Below, in pieces: positions 1-11,715 of a stretch of DNA of 64,000 nt (position 1 is the stretch's first letter; each line of letters starts with the position of its first letter). The stretch is from Paragorgia papillata (lineage: Eukaryota; Cnidaria; Anthozoa; Scleralcyonacea; Coralliidae). Where the stretch lies: the NCBI GenBank assembly GCA_035771165.1, contig JAWNZC010000353.1, positions 134,001 through 198,000 on the forward strand, read 5' to 3'. The position numbers and the translations under genes are program-made. The notes beneath the pieces were generated by a model. That model was given only the letters and a program-made list of their open reading frames with translations. It was not told the DNA's origin and ran no database searches.

Positions 1-208
1 GACAGCTTTCTTTCTTATAAAATGCTCTTTGGTTAATCTTTGTAAATCATCCTTAAGTCCACTAATAATTGCATTTGGCACACGTGAATATCTTGCATTC
101 CTTTCTTGTTTATTTAATTTCCTTACAGCCAGTCGTTTCTTTTGGTTCCTTCTACGCCTTTTATCTCTTAAAGATTTTAGACTACGTCTCTGAGGAGTCG
201 GTTTATCA
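1..208 (-). CDS. Partial exon of an unrecognised basic protein (window edge)
   Basis: Read on the minus strand, this stretch is open from position 208 to the window edge and encodes a very basic, lysine/arginine-rich segment (includes RDKRRRRNQKKRLAVRKLNK) followed by a helical stretch. A minus-strand AG at 210-209 (TTGTACAG) could be the acceptor. An upstream minus-strand ORF (451-206) ends in a stop exactly across this junction, which fits exon DNA preceded by intron or UTR. The composition suggests a nuclear or nucleic-acid-binding protein, but no family is recognised. It lies head-to-head with the gene that starts at 874. Confidence 0.35.
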
Positions 209-873
209 CTGTACAATGTACATAGCATCAACTGTTTCGCCTCTGGAACTTTGCTTTGGGCTTGGCCGATCGTTAGCAAACGAGAACTCATTCGCACGAT
301 CTGCTAATAAGCACCCGGATTCAAGCGCATTAGCTTGACCAAGTTTAACAAAAGACCCTTCAGCGTTACAGCCACTATAAGACATCGAAAGCTCCTTCCC
401 CGCCATTTCTGTCGGACAAACAACAGTTTTGGCGCAATCTTCGATTTTCAAGGATCAAGGTTCAACCTGCTATTGATATTCGATCAGTTCGGGTTTCAAC
501 TTGTCGGCAAAACATTTCCGGTTGTATTTTCACCTATCGGCACTGCTTACCCTACGTTTGTTCTAAATAAATCATTTGTGGTATACGTGTTATTTAGCAT
601 TCTCGCCACCAGTACGTAGCTCTGTAGTAATAAAGAGAATTCCTCACGATTGACAATTTTCATTTTCAAGTTTTTCTTTCTCCTCTCGGGGTAAAGGCCT
701 TATGGGAGAAAAGGCATGCAATCTTGTGACCGGAAATCCTTAGATACTTTTAATATAATCGATCCGCGATCAGCAATCTGTTGTCAGTTTATTTCGCGCT
801 TCGAACAGGGTTTGAAGTTTGAACAAGAAGAGTCGTTTTCGTTGTTTTGTGGCGTTGGATTTCTAATAAGAGA
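209..873. other. Spacer between divergent genes
   Basis: No convincing coding exon. Short ORFs on both strands (335-619 plus, 451-206 minus) overlap each other and show no recognisable motif. The position between a minus-strand exon and a plus-strand gene makes it a candidate bidirectional promoter; this is inference from geometry only. Confidence 0.3.
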
Positions 874-3577
874 ATGACGAACCCAACTGAATCAGCACGC
901 CAAGACCAAGTTTTGATTCTGCTCGAGGAGGTCGCGCGCTCAAACCGGGATATGAGCGCACAAAATGCTTCACTCCGAGATGAACTCAAGAAGCGAGACG
1001 AATAAAACCGCAAGGTCCTAGCAGAATTAAATAATCGGCTAGAAAATTCACCCAGTGGTTCATCGCCACCAGTAAGACAGCTTAAAAGAAAAGGCAAAAG
1101 ACTGACGAGTATTCGTGTCCCTGCGCAATGTCGGGTTAGTATTGTATTAATACTGTACAAATATATTTTATTGAATGCTCAAATTTGCGCACTATTTCAA
1201 TACTGTGTTTTGTGGAAATACCAGGTATTTTTAGTGATTGAAAGCAATCTTTCTTTATTATACTAATAACATGCAATGAATCCTTGACTTCAAAGCGGCT
1301 GTTTTAACAGTCGTTATAAACAATCAGCTCAATCTTCGTTAGTTCGTTATACGTGGCCATCTTGCCACTAATTTAAAATTGGCGGGAAAGAAACGAAATG
1401 TGTGAGTTCACTAGTACTTAGTATCTAACCGCGTGTTTGTTTTAATTTTATCACGCAGAGAGTAACAAAACGGATTTATAAGGCGATGTGTTTGCGAGAA
1501 GGCTTTGCTGGTTTTAACTTGAACGAAAGGTAATTATGGAATATCTATTTGCTGGTTTTTTTTATGTATAAACGTTTATATTAATGCCAGACGATTATAT
1601 TCTGGCTAAAATATATATAATTGGCTAAACAATTTCTGTCAAAGAGGAATGCGATTTTTCTCCTCCTGACTGATGCGATCGAATGGATGACTTACGAATG
1701 CATTGGAGATTTGTGCAAAGCTAAAGCTTGGTTAAGCTTTAGAAGTGATGTCTGATTGCATCTGATGTACAGTCTAAAAATTCTGGTTGAAACTACACTT
1801 TATATCTGCAGATGTTTTTTGGCTGAAAATCACCGGTGTATAAAACGGGCCAGGGTTACTACCATCATTACGTCTCATGGTTTTAAACAAGTACAGATGA
1901 GATACTAGTGATGTTTCTGGTAAAATAATATAATTATACTGTTATGTTAATATTTTGCAGTGTTAAGTCAGAGGCGAATCAGGAGGTTTTCTTGATGATA
2001 ACAAATGAATTGTTCCGTCAGTACAATGGAGAGGATAAAAGTCCTTGGTGTCGCTTGTTCGTAGAAAGTATGTATATGGAAAGTGAAATTAAAATACACT
2101 AAAATAAGTTAGCAGTGATTTTTGAATGTTTTCCTGTATGTTCAGGAGTAATTAAAGTGCCTATCTCACGTTTGGGGATTTTACATATTCGTAATATTTG
2201 GGTCTTCCTGAGCAAAATCATAATATATCTTGTCAGCCGAAAATTTCATCTTCATGGAGTTTTTCGCTGTCAAAATTACCAGATGTGATGTCACAAGATC
2301 GAGGCATTCCAAACCAGTTTTCTTTTGTTACTTGCCACAAAAATGCCTCTTGTGACATCACATCCGGTAACTTTGACAGCAGAAAAGTCCATGAAGATGA
2401 AATTTTCGGCTGAGAAGATATACTATGATTTTGCTCAGGAAGACCCAAATATTACGAATATGTAAAATCCCAAAACGTGAGATAGGCACTTATTAAAACT
2501 GACATACAAAGATTTATAAAATAACATTTATAAAACCTGTGCCCTGATTGGATAATAGCTGTATTTCAATAACTGTATGTAAACATTTTAATATATTCTT
2601 GTTTTGAAAATGTTAGTTCTTAAAGGAAATAGAGAACAGTTCTCCTTTTAACATGTGGTGTATGATATAGAGTTATCGGAACACTTATGAAAGTTTGGGA
2701 GAACTCGAATTAGTAGGGAAACACTCACCCTATGGGCTCATGTTCCCACTTCAATCTTTTAATTTGACTAAACTGTATCTGCATTATTATGAATTTGTTG
2801 ACAGCTGTACTTCAAAGATATTTCCTTTCCTTGCATGAAAGACAGAAGCAGCAGAATGAAATGAAATATGAAAGCCTCAAGAAAGCATGTAGAATGAATG
2901 GGAGGAAAAGAGATGTAAGTGTTCCATGTTTTTTTTTCGGAAGGTTTCTTGTGAATTTAATCATGTGAAAATAGTAATTATTAATAAATAATTTATTATT
3001 TTACTAATTGATTTATACTAGTAGAACAATACACAATAGTGGCATTCTTCACAATTGATCTTGGTTGCCTTAATGTGTTTATCAGGCCATTACAAGATTT
3101 TGATGCGACCATACCATTGGGAAAGCTATATATATTCAATTAAAATTTAAGTAAAAAAATAGATGTGCTGAACATCTAATTTATAGCATTGCACCATTAT
3201 AGCTAAAGTTAACAGCTTCCTGGTTTCACGTTTGTTTGTAGAAGTTAATAAGAAGAAGTGTGGCACTCGAAAAAGTTAGGTGGTCTGTCAAGAAACGTGC
3301 TCGGGCGGCTAATGTATTGGTTGAAGAAGCCATCTCATCTGAGGAAAGTGAAGTTGAAGCAACTCCTGATGGAAATAAGAAAGTTGTGGCCTACCATGTG
3401 AAGAAGCTGTCCTGGGAAAGCGAGCGGTTTTCAAGGGCTAAAAAGGCTCTTGATGAAGCATATAAAGCCCACCTGACAAAAAGGGCTTTAACCAGAATTT
3501 TACCTCGTCAACCAGCAGCAGAACCATCAAGCAGAGAAGCACCAGATGACTTTCCTGATTGGGCAGTTAATAACTAA
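874..3577 (+). CDS. Five-exon gene, unrecognised protein with coiled-coil N-terminus; one in-frame stop
   Basis: Exons 874-1134, 1459-1529, 1961-2067, 2805-2914 and 3242-3577 join in frame with GT donors (GTTAGT, GTAATT, GTATGT, GTAAGT) and AG acceptors, giving about 294 codons ending in TAA at 3575-3577. The ATG at 874 follows an in-frame TGA. Exon 1 encodes a heptad-like helix (LILLEEVARSNRDMSAQNAS). Exons 2-4 encode a compact conserved-looking module with an aromatic WCRLFVE segment. Exon 5 is lysine/arginine-rich with an acidic patch (EEAISSEESEVE) and a DDFPDWAVNN end. AATAAA signals follow at 3611 and 3658. One codon, TAA at 1003-1005 (one C-to-T change from CAA), interrupts exon 1, so this copy may be a pseudogene, a polymorphic allele, or start downstream. 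The family is not recognised; a DNA-binding or chromatin role is only a guess from composition. Confidence 0.6.
2156..2490. mobile_element. 335-bp foldback/MITE in intron 3
   Basis: The two halves are near-perfect reverse complements: the left end AGTGCCTATCTCACGTTT matches the inverted right end AAACGTGAGATAGGCACT, and complementarity continues almost to the centre. TTAA occurs at 2152-2155 and again at 2493-2496, so a TTAA target duplication (as in piggyBac or Kolobok-type elements) is possible, though the right copy is 2 bp off the TIR. The palindrome makes two mirrored ORFs (2198-2413 plus and 2448-2233 minus) with nearly the same peptide; these are not genes. Confidence 0.8.
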
Positions 3578-3610
3578 TTGTGATCAAACAAAGTCAAAAC
3601 GAACAATATT

Positions 3611-3663
3611 AATAAACTATAGTTTAATTGGTAGAAAAGTTTAATTGGTTAGTTTTAAATAAA
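3611..3663 (+). terminator. Polyadenylation signals
   Basis: AATAAA at 3611-3616 and 3658-3663, 34 and 81 bases after the stop of the five-exon gene, are good candidates for its 3' end processing. Confidence 0.5.
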
Positions 3664-4426
3664 TAATACTTCATATTTATTTTGTTTTCCAATTCTTCTT
3701 GTAATTGTTTTATGGTGCTTTTAATACCAATCGCAGATTTTGCATACAGTATTTGGGTATTTTTCTGGAGTATTTTATATAATTATATCATTATACATCA
3801 AGGAGATACAATCAATTGATTATATCTCCTGGATGTAGATAATGATAATTATAAATGTCAGTAATTCTGAGATCATGCAAATAATCTGCATGTATATCCA
3901 AAATATTTTTTCGAAAAAGATACGGGGACAATCTTGGAATATAAAAGTAAATTAAAGACACTGAAATGGCACTGAAAGTTAATTTAATGACATTTACATA
4001 AAGCTTTAATGGGTTTATCAAAGTACCTCATGTGAATATAATTGAAGCTTTAAGTAGCTTTAATGATCCCTAAAGGTTAACTATATGTCAATATAGTTGA
4101 CATTTAAACACAAACCTTAAAGTCTTATTAAACTATCATTTCAGTACATTTAGTGAACCTTTAATAGTATACCTAAATGGTTCATCAATGGTCTTTAGGT
4201 GGACACTTAAATGTTAACTAAAGGTAAATTTAATATATTTAAGTGGACACTGAAAACCACACTAAATGGTTCAATAATTACCCTTTAGGTAAGCTTTAAG
4301 AGTACTTAAATTTCCTTTTTTGTTCTGTGTATGTTGCTATCTAATGGTGCATGAATATCCTGTAGTGGCCGGTGAGCTATAGGGGAATTGGTATGGGAGG
4401 TATTCGTCAATACGCTAATTTAACTC
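3664..4426. other. Gene-free AT-rich spacer with diverged internal repeats
   Basis: No coding exon seen. From about 4040 to 4320 short motifs recur (variants of CTAAATGGTTCA, CTTTAGGT and AAGTGGACACT), as in an old, diverged tandem or transposon terminus. Confidence 0.35.
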
Positions 4427-5404
4427 TTTCTCGTCCGGGCGTACGAATTTCCGCTACTGGTGACGGATCGTTTTGGTTTGTTGTGAACCTGCGAGGTTTT
4501 GACCAAAATTACCACTCATGAGCTTAAAATGATCCTGAATGATCCCTTTTTAAAATGAGACCTTTATAACGATACGCCATGAAGTATTATCCGAGCTCTG
4601 ACCTGAGCCCGCAGCTCTGAATATCCCGTGAGCAAAGATGGAGCATTGTCGATGTTAGGTCGACGTTGACAAGAAGAATATGGCTTTTATTTGTCAATAT
4701 ATAAGCCAAACCAACGAAAATTTAGGCTCTAACAACTCCGAAAGTAAGTATAAGCATTTGTTTGTTGAAATTATTTCGTAGATTAGCAATAATTTGGTAA
4801 AATTTGACGAAAACCATCTCGGCCGAGCAGGCAAAATCGAACAAAATTTGCCGAGAGTTGTCGGCGAGTTGTCTGCGTTGTAATGGCAAACTGGAGTAAA
4901 TATCACTCAAAATAACTTAAAATCTGAATAGCTGACTTAAAAACGATCTTACTGATGTATTATGGTCGTATGTTCTTGTATAATTCTGTTTTAATTTGTA
5001 AATTTCAAAATAAGTTATATGATCGCGCGCGGCCGCACAATGGGGGGTCTCAATGGAAAATCATAAAAAATCAATATAATATTCGCTTTTTATTGTATTA
5101 CTTTAATTTTTTCAATTTGAATTTGTGAAATGCTGCTTTTCATTTTACCTGATCCAAAGTTTTGTGTAAAGTCATTTCTCGTTAAATATTTAACATTTTT
5201 TGGATTATAATAATATTATTAATAACAGTAATTAGCATAAATTAGCATAATTTGCAAAATGGGTTGTCTGACAATACCCGAAAACCCAAAATTTGAATAG
5301 TAGAGGTAAAAACGATTCAAATGATGTATTGTGGTATTATTTTTGTGTTATTATGCCATGTTAATTCACAAATTGCCAAGACCACCTGCTATGACTGGTT
5401 TTCG
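4427..5404 (-). mobile_element. ~1 kb TIR element, copy A (one end truncated)
   Basis: This segment matches 33075-34078 in inverted orientation over nearly its full length, including a shared short ORF (minus 4906-4694 here, plus 33599-33811 there). The 4427 end reads TTTCTCGTCCGG. The other end stops at GGTTTTCG and lacks the outermost bases that the second copy carries (GACCGGACAAGAAA). No transposase is visible, so it is a non-autonomous DNA element; the superfamily is not assigned. Confidence 0.7.
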
Positions 5405-7589
5405 GTATACATAAATTTTCAACTCAATCAAAAAATATAAGAAATTAAAACAAAAGGCAATATGTTATGAGGGTAACAATTATTTTATTCAAAGTATTTT
5501 GTATTATAGTATTTACTGTTCAAATCAGGAAATTGGGCAATTCGAAGTTAGCTGGAGAAGAAGGGAGCCTTTAGGGTTTGCGACCCAAATCGCATAAACA
5601 CGAATATCGAATTGAAAATTAATGGAATACTGTAATTACCTAAATTATGTGCCTAAGCTGTGCAATTACCGAAATACTGTATAAAAAACCCCACCATAAA
5701 ACCACAATACGAAAAACCACAAGGGGCCCCCTCGGTTAACAAATCAAGTAAGGCTACTTCAAGTAATCAGCAAATATTGGCTGTGTTAACCGAAAAATCG
5801 CGGGCTCATTCCTTTTTCACCGCCATTTTGATTCAGAACGACAGAGCAAGAGTGGCCAAGCAAAACGTTGTTGGCTGGAGACCACAAGTAATATCAACAC
5901 GTCCAACATTCAGAAATAAATTATTTATACTTCCAACTATAGTTTTGCGACAAAATTGAATTGTCTCACGCTACCGTAAGTTTTCATGTATCTATCTGCC
6001 TAACTATAGGAGTTTTAATGTTTACCCGGAATTCAATAATTCTTAGCTGTTTATTACACAATCTCAGAAATATCAGGATATGGAAAAGTAATCTGTTCGA
6101 AAAACCACTTGTATAACTTAATTTAACTTAGATACCTGCTTATTTTCATTTTCTTTAGCCTGCAATCAGGCTTGCTAAAGAGTAAAGAGCAAGGACCGCA
6201 TATTATTTGATCTTAAATTAATTAATTTTGTATGTCATTGTAAACGGGCCCGCAGTAATTGGTTTATACTCACGCTTGGCACAAATGCCCTCGGAATCGC
6301 CGAAGGTCGCCATGCATTGCGCACAGCGGTTTTCCTCCAAAAAAGAAACAAAATGGCGGTGGACTTGCAACTGAGTTACTGGTCGTAGTTCGATTGTGCA
6401 GTAAAGAAGTATGATAGTTGTACGGCACTACTTCGTGATCGCTCAGAAACTGTTCAGCTTTCTCGGGTTGTAATTTTTTTACAAAATAGTTTCGGACTAG
6501 AAGGCCGTATGGTGTATTTATAACAAATGTTCGAAGCCGAAATGTCAGATGACTCAGATCTGGTTCTCTACTCTAGTTAAATATACTTGTCAGTAGAAAA
6601 ATACTGTGGATTTTCGGTATTGTGCCATGCAATTATTTTGCTTTCACAATAACAATCTGCTTTAAGTTGATTTATTCTTAATATTGACTGGTGAAGGATT
6701 TGTTTGACAGAGATTATCGGCAGTCCTGACAGTGAGTGACACACTTCTTAATTCAAAATAGAGAGTCATTGTGGGTCAAGAATATGGTACAGCATATACG
6801 TAGGCAAATATCAATGTAAAACATTTTTGTACTGCCTGTACAGTATACTGTAGTTGAAGTATTCTAAATATGTTTCTTGGCACCCCCCTGAAAACATCAA
6901 AATTGTAGAAGAAAACAATTAAAACTTAGCTTCACTGCCTTTTAAATTCAAGAATGGTGTATCATGGTAATAGCTGCAAATCATTATTATTCTACCCTAC
7001 TCTTTCCCTAAACTCAGCCATCCTCTCATCAAACCAATCAACCCCTCTCCCAAAACCTACCCAGTTCCCCTCCCCCCCACCCACCCCCACCCCACCCCAC
7101 CCCTACCACACACTCCTGCAAACTCTGCTTAAATTTTCAGTTTAATATATAAAACAAGACAGAGAAGAATTAGTATTTTGCATCTGATCACAGTATAGGT
7201 TTAAAAGCTGCTGTACTACAAAATCAAGACAATAAATGTATACACATTACACATATATTCAGGACTCTATAAATCAGATAGTCCTCAGTAACTGTAAGTA
7301 GATACAAGACCAGCCAGGTGGGTGACACTGAAAGAGATAAGGTCCCTTCATCTGGAACACAACTGTTCGACACTATAAACAGAAAAAGATAATATGCGAT
7401 GTTTATAGATGTGCATATTCAGCAAATAAACACAGCTCTTTGATACAATTTATATTATCATAAGAGTAGACAATTGCATAATATAAATAGCTCTGTGTCA
7501 GTCTGTGTCAAAGACAAAGATTCATGTAAGAGCTCAGTTGTAATTGAAATAGCTATAATATATATAGAACAATTATTATGGGACAATGA
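5405..7589. other. Gene-free stretch
   Basis: A small ORF (5660-5959) has no recognisable motif or splice context. A short snap-back (AGCCTGCAATCAGGCT) lies at about 6160-6176. A C-rich, pyrimidine-biased tract occupies about 7060-7115. Nothing else supportable was seen. Confidence 0.3.
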
Positions 7590-7682
7590 ACTCGGGTGGA
7601 GAATAATCAACCAACAGCTCCCAACTTGACCTGTAGCTAGTAAACCGAAGGTTGTGGGTTTGAATCCCAGCTGGGCCAAGTT
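7590..7682 (+). repeat. tRNA-like sequence, probable SINE head or tRNA pseudogene
   Basis: GGTTTGAATCC near 7657-7667 fits the RNA polymerase III B box and T-loop consensus. It is preceded by an anticodon-arm-like CTAGTAAACCGAAGG and followed by CTGGGCC. The D-arm/A box and the 5' acceptor strand are degraded and no clean 7-bp acceptor stem forms, so this is not a functional tRNA. The body downstream is AT-rich. A tRNA-derived SINE is the simplest reading. Confidence 0.45.
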
Positions 7683-9183
7683 GATTTTTCTCTACTTGTC
7701 CAGTATATGGTTCATCACTCAGTACAATATACAGTACAATGATAGCCTAACTCACATTACTAAGCCTTTGAGTGATTTAATAAAAGAAGCACGGTATGGG
7801 TTGTACATCAAGAAATAAACAGCTCTGATACACTTTGAGTATGAGCTAGCTCTGTAACAGCTGCACAGCTAAAACAAGCCATAATAAAGACATGTTCTGC
7901 CATTTATATCATCGGCTAATATTATATGTAAATATAGCTCTGTGGCACAGTATAAATAAAGCAATAATACATGTACACAAGCTGTACTTGTGCACCAGCA
8001 AAGAAACAAAAACATATATATAAAAATATATATGTGACACTAAATTGAGATACTGTAAATGTAACCATACAGTAATGTAAACACATAGATAATATACATA
8101 TTTAAGCGACATAATTTATAAGCATAAGCTATGATTGAACAAACTGTGCTATAACTTAGGGCTAAGATGAGGCATGGCATAATTGCAGCCACACTATAGT
8201 TTACTGTACTTTACATATGTACATAAACATAACAAAACACAGCTCTGGCATTGTTTTACTGCACATGGATGGACCAATTTATACATGGGCTATCATTTGC
8301 ATCTCTGTACGCTTCGAAATAACTAAATAAGTCCAACAAATTTATCTAACACGTTTCTTCATGTAAACAATTCATTGGCAATTGTACAGCAAAGACATAT
8401 ATTCTCTGCAGAAGCTCGCAATCTGCGTGCGATATCTCACAAATTTTAATACAATTCACTTCTTACCTGGTTATTTACTCCTTTCAATGGTCTTGACACA
8501 ACTTGAATATCTTTAGTTTTCTTGTTTCTTCTATATTTTGTAACGATATGCAATTTCCAGGCGGTTTTACATCATATATCCCACCAACAAAACGAAGCAC
8601 TTGTATCACAAAGACATGCCTCGGCCGCGCGCGACGTCTCAAGCATATCGCTCCAAACAAATTAATAAGACCCAAAGTCGAAAAACAAAAAAGAAACGAG
8701 CTTAAGTTAACACTTTGGCTTTCCGACAAGCACAAAATAAATACCAGATCGGTTAAGACTAAAAAGTTATTTGAAGCTTTAAATTGTTATATTTTAGCGT
8801 CCGGGCTCGAATTTCCAAATTTGCAAAAAGTGCTCACAAAGAATGAAGGCATGATCGCGCGAGAACAAAGATCACAATGGCAATCTTGGTACCACTGTGA
8901 TCCTCTTGTATTCCCCTACCACCCCCTCAAATATCGTATTTAACACAGGAAACCCAAGCGCTACAGAGCTATAAAAAGACGGCGCATATTTTTCAGAATT
9001 TAATTCGTCACCAGTCTCCCAAATATGCTGACAATTGAAAAAAAAAAATGCGACACTTTCCTCTGGCGATTTTGATACATTTTGTGCCAAGCGTGACTGT
9101 TGCGGTGACCCTGCCATTTAATATGTTATACATGGCGAAGTTAAATAAATAAATAATCATATGAAATTTTGGTATTTTCGTCT
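7683..9183. other. AT-rich stretch without a supported gene
   Basis: The plus ORF at 8503-8943 (146 codons) and the minus ORF at 9117-8872 (begins MAGSPQQSRLAQ) overlap in opposite directions. Neither shows a domain or clear splice signals. The minus ORF could be a first exon, but its phenylalanine run comes from an A-tract. Neither is called as a gene. Confidence 0.25.
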
Positions 9184-9399
9184 AATACACGACTTTCGAA
9201 ACTCATTTCCGAATCGGGATAAAACTCATTTCAATTCATAACATCAGGCAAAGACTGACAGTATTAATTTGCATTGCATTTAAATTTCCAAACTAAATTA
9301 TACGGAGACCTCAGCTAGATGTTATGAACTGAAATGAGTTTTATCCCGACTCAGAACGCGTCATGCTGATGCGCAGTTGAGATTCGAAAGTCGTGTATT
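9184..9399. mobile_element. 216-bp foldback element
   Basis: Ends AATACACGACTTTCGAA and TTCGAAAGTCGTGTATT are perfect inverted repeats. A second internal pair (GATAAAACTCATTTCA with TGAAATGAGTTTTATC) extends the stem. There is no coding capacity. MITE-like; no certain target duplication. Confidence 0.75.
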
Positions 9400-9554
9400 G
9401 GTCAAAAAGAAATTGTAGTTAAATACACTGTTTGGATTGGTGTTTATTGACTCCTTCACGGAAGCTATGGCGTCGATAATTAGAGTTGATACAAAATAAT
9501 TTCTCTATAGCTGTCAGCCGGTCCACGAATGATTTAGCTGTTTAATCTTTTAAA

Positions 9555-9960
9555 CCAGTACAAGAAGAGTGTATCATACGCATAATCCTTCGTGGTGAAG
9601 ACGTTTTAGCGCTTTTACTAACGGGTTTTGGCAAAAGCTTGATATGCCAGCTCCTTTGGGAAGTGTACAAAAACTTGCACTCACTGTACTTGAAACAGGT
9701 GAAAGGAAGCAATTCGTAATAAATGTAGTTATAGTCCTCTTAACTACGTAAGGCAACAGCAAGTTCCGAACTTGGCAAAGGCCGTATGTGGGGTAAGCGG
9801 CGCAGCATTGAGCAAGTCGAAAGAACATGACAAAGAGATAATTGCTGGCAAATACAATAGCAGCGCTGAACAATGGCTTAAGGCTAGTTGCACTCAAGAA
9901 AATCTTCTGCAGAATAGGAACGGACTAACGGACAGGGAAATCTCCTTTGTGTTAAAGTGA
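9555..9960 (+). pseudogene. RecQ-type helicase fossil
   Basis: The frame opening at 9555 encodes VQEECIIRIILRGEDVLALL followed by LTGFGKSLICQLL. This is the RecQ/SF2 motif 0 to motif I (Walker A) region, with the usual Pro-Thr before the loop replaced by Leu-Thr. It ends at TAA 9717. A second frame (9772-9960) has GVSGAALSK and a KEIIAGKYNSSAEQWL segment that resembles the stretch leading to motif II of the RecQ-like proteins often abundant in cnidarian genomes. The DExH motif, C-terminal helicase domain and start codon are missing. It is a decayed fragment, probably of a dispersed or transposon-associated helicase. Confidence 0.5.
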
Positions 9961-11090
9961 TTAGTTCAGACCGAGAGCTCACAAGACAAAGCAAATTTTG
10001 CGTTCCTGTCCTGAGGAAAATTTTACTGAGTGGAAACCAACCTTTTGTCACCGATGGAAGATCAGTCAGAGTTTTTCTGACATATTAATAGAGCGTATAC
10101 ACAGCAAAAGCTATGCAACTAAGAACTTGTCTTCAAACTATCGATAAATAAGAAAACCAGTTTTCTAATTATATTTTCATTGCAAATGAGGGTGATAATA
10201 AACAAACTTGAAATGTACAACTTACAAGCGTTTTCCCCTTTTAGTTCTATTTCCGATACTGATAGGAATATAAAGTATGAGAGAAATTCGAGTACAATTC
10301 CTTATACACGATTTACTTTTCTCGTGTAATAACTGTAATAGTTCAGTTTTGTTTAAACGTATAAACCGTATTGCGGATCAACCGTTTAAAAAGAAAAAAA
10401 AGTAACCTATTTTGCTCAAAGGGGTGTCAGAATGTCAGTCCTGTCTCAGAAAATATCACCATTCAATTAAAGTGCTTGTGGCCCGAAGAAAAACTGCATG
10501 TAAAAGGAGACAACATATGGGTATTTCAATAATAAAGCTTACTTTCAATTTGATCGTCAGCAGCCAAAGACAAAAGCGGGACGGAAAATATCAAAGACGG
10601 AATTCAATATAGTGTATTCACACTGAAACAAGTACTAAAAGACTTCTTGTTAACGACCGATAATAATATTGACCAAAGAAAAATCAGGCTATATATTAAT
10701 GGAAAAAGTGTCACTGCATGTTACACCAATAGAACACACTGCGTGCGTTTAATATAAGAACTCATTGTCCGTATGAATAAATTATTTTTTAACTGAAACT
10801 GACAGCTTCACAAAACAAATCTCCCTTTCATTTTCGGCGATTGGCAGCTTCATAATTTATTAAGATTAGATACTGCATCGTTGTTTTTTTCATTCTCCAA
10901 CCAAGAATTGTCCAGCTGAAACTAGGATTTCTTTAATTTCAAACAATTTTCCCTCTTCTTATTGTCAGCGATATTTTTATTACGGCTGGGTGTTGGTCCG
11001 CTGGGAGATAGCTGGAATGATTGCTTGCTACAGTTGGTATTGTTTATCTTTCCTTCATCTTCTTCACAGGTAGTATTGTGCGCAGCTAAA
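9961..11090. other. Gene-free spacer before the Gypsy element
   Basis: No supportable exon. The small plus ORF at 10412-10612 is basic and unrecognised. Nothing else notable. Confidence 0.3.
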
Positions 11091-11211
11091 TGTAGTGATT
11101 ACGTCAGTACTGAGCAGTCCCCATGGGGTAGATAGTCAGGTAACCACGAGGAAGACGACTTCAGTAAAATGTAGTATGAACCACACTATCAAAGAAACCT
11201 AAAACATAACA
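11091..11211 (+). repeat. Gypsy 5' LTR
   Basis: Starts TGTAGTGATTAC and ends AAAACATAACA. It aligns without length change to the 3' LTR at 31795-31915, with scattered differences visible (for example ACGTCAGTACTGAG against ACATCACTAGTGAG), so the insertion is not recent. Confidence 0.9.
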
Positions 11212-11224
11212 TTTGGCGACGAAG
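11212..11224 (+). other. Candidate primer-binding site
   Basis: TTTGGCGACGAAG directly follows the 5' LTR, where Gypsy elements carry the tRNA primer-binding site. The priming tRNA was not identified. Confidence 0.4.
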
Positions 11225-11715
11225 ATGGCTACTTCGATGGTACAACCAATGCCGAGTTTTGATGCCGACGCGGAAATCGGCACAAATTTAGCTCCGAGAT
11301 GGAAGATATGGCTCGCGAATTTCTAGACATATCTGGTTGCCAATGGAATAACTGACAAGAAACGACAACGTGCTTTGCTCTTATACCAAGCTGGCCCTCG
11401 CATTCGCAAAATTTTTCGCCGGACTCCTGACAATAGTGACAACGATGACTTTGAAACTGCTGTAACAAAGTTGAACGCGTATTTCGAGCCTCAGAAACAT
11501 CGCCTGTATGAAGTCTATAAGTTTCGTCAAACCACGCAAGAAAACAATGAATCCATTGACAAATATTACACCCGGTTACGCAGTCTGTCGAAATCATGCT
11601 ACAAATTGTTCTTCGCGGATCGTCGAGAAGATTACGAAAGCAAGCCTTACGCGACCCCAAGATGACGCTTTAAGATTGTGGCGGGTAAGCAATTGCATGA
11701 TGTATTTACAACAGG
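11225..11715 (+). pseudogene. Gypsy gag, N-terminal part
   Basis: The ATG lies 13 bases after the LTR. The frame encodes a capsid-type Gag including LAPRWKIWLANF, ITDKKRQRALLLYQAGPRI and a downstream YFEPQKHRLYEVYKFRQ segment, features of Ty3/Gypsy Gag. A TAG at 11324 and a frame change near 11340 break the start. A small deletion near 11610 shifts the frame before RRLRKQALRDPK. Gag ends abruptly at about 11715, where a non-LTR element is inserted; its zinc knuckles resume at 14635. Confidence 0.8.

Noticed and set aside
2198..2448. Two 71-codon ORFs on opposite strands with nearly the same peptide
   Set aside because: They are a by-product of the palindromic foldback element, not genes.
7590..7682. 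Functional tRNA-Thr-like gene
   Set aside because: The anticodon and T arm look tRNA-like, but the D arm and acceptor stem do not form; kept only as a SINE head or pseudogene.
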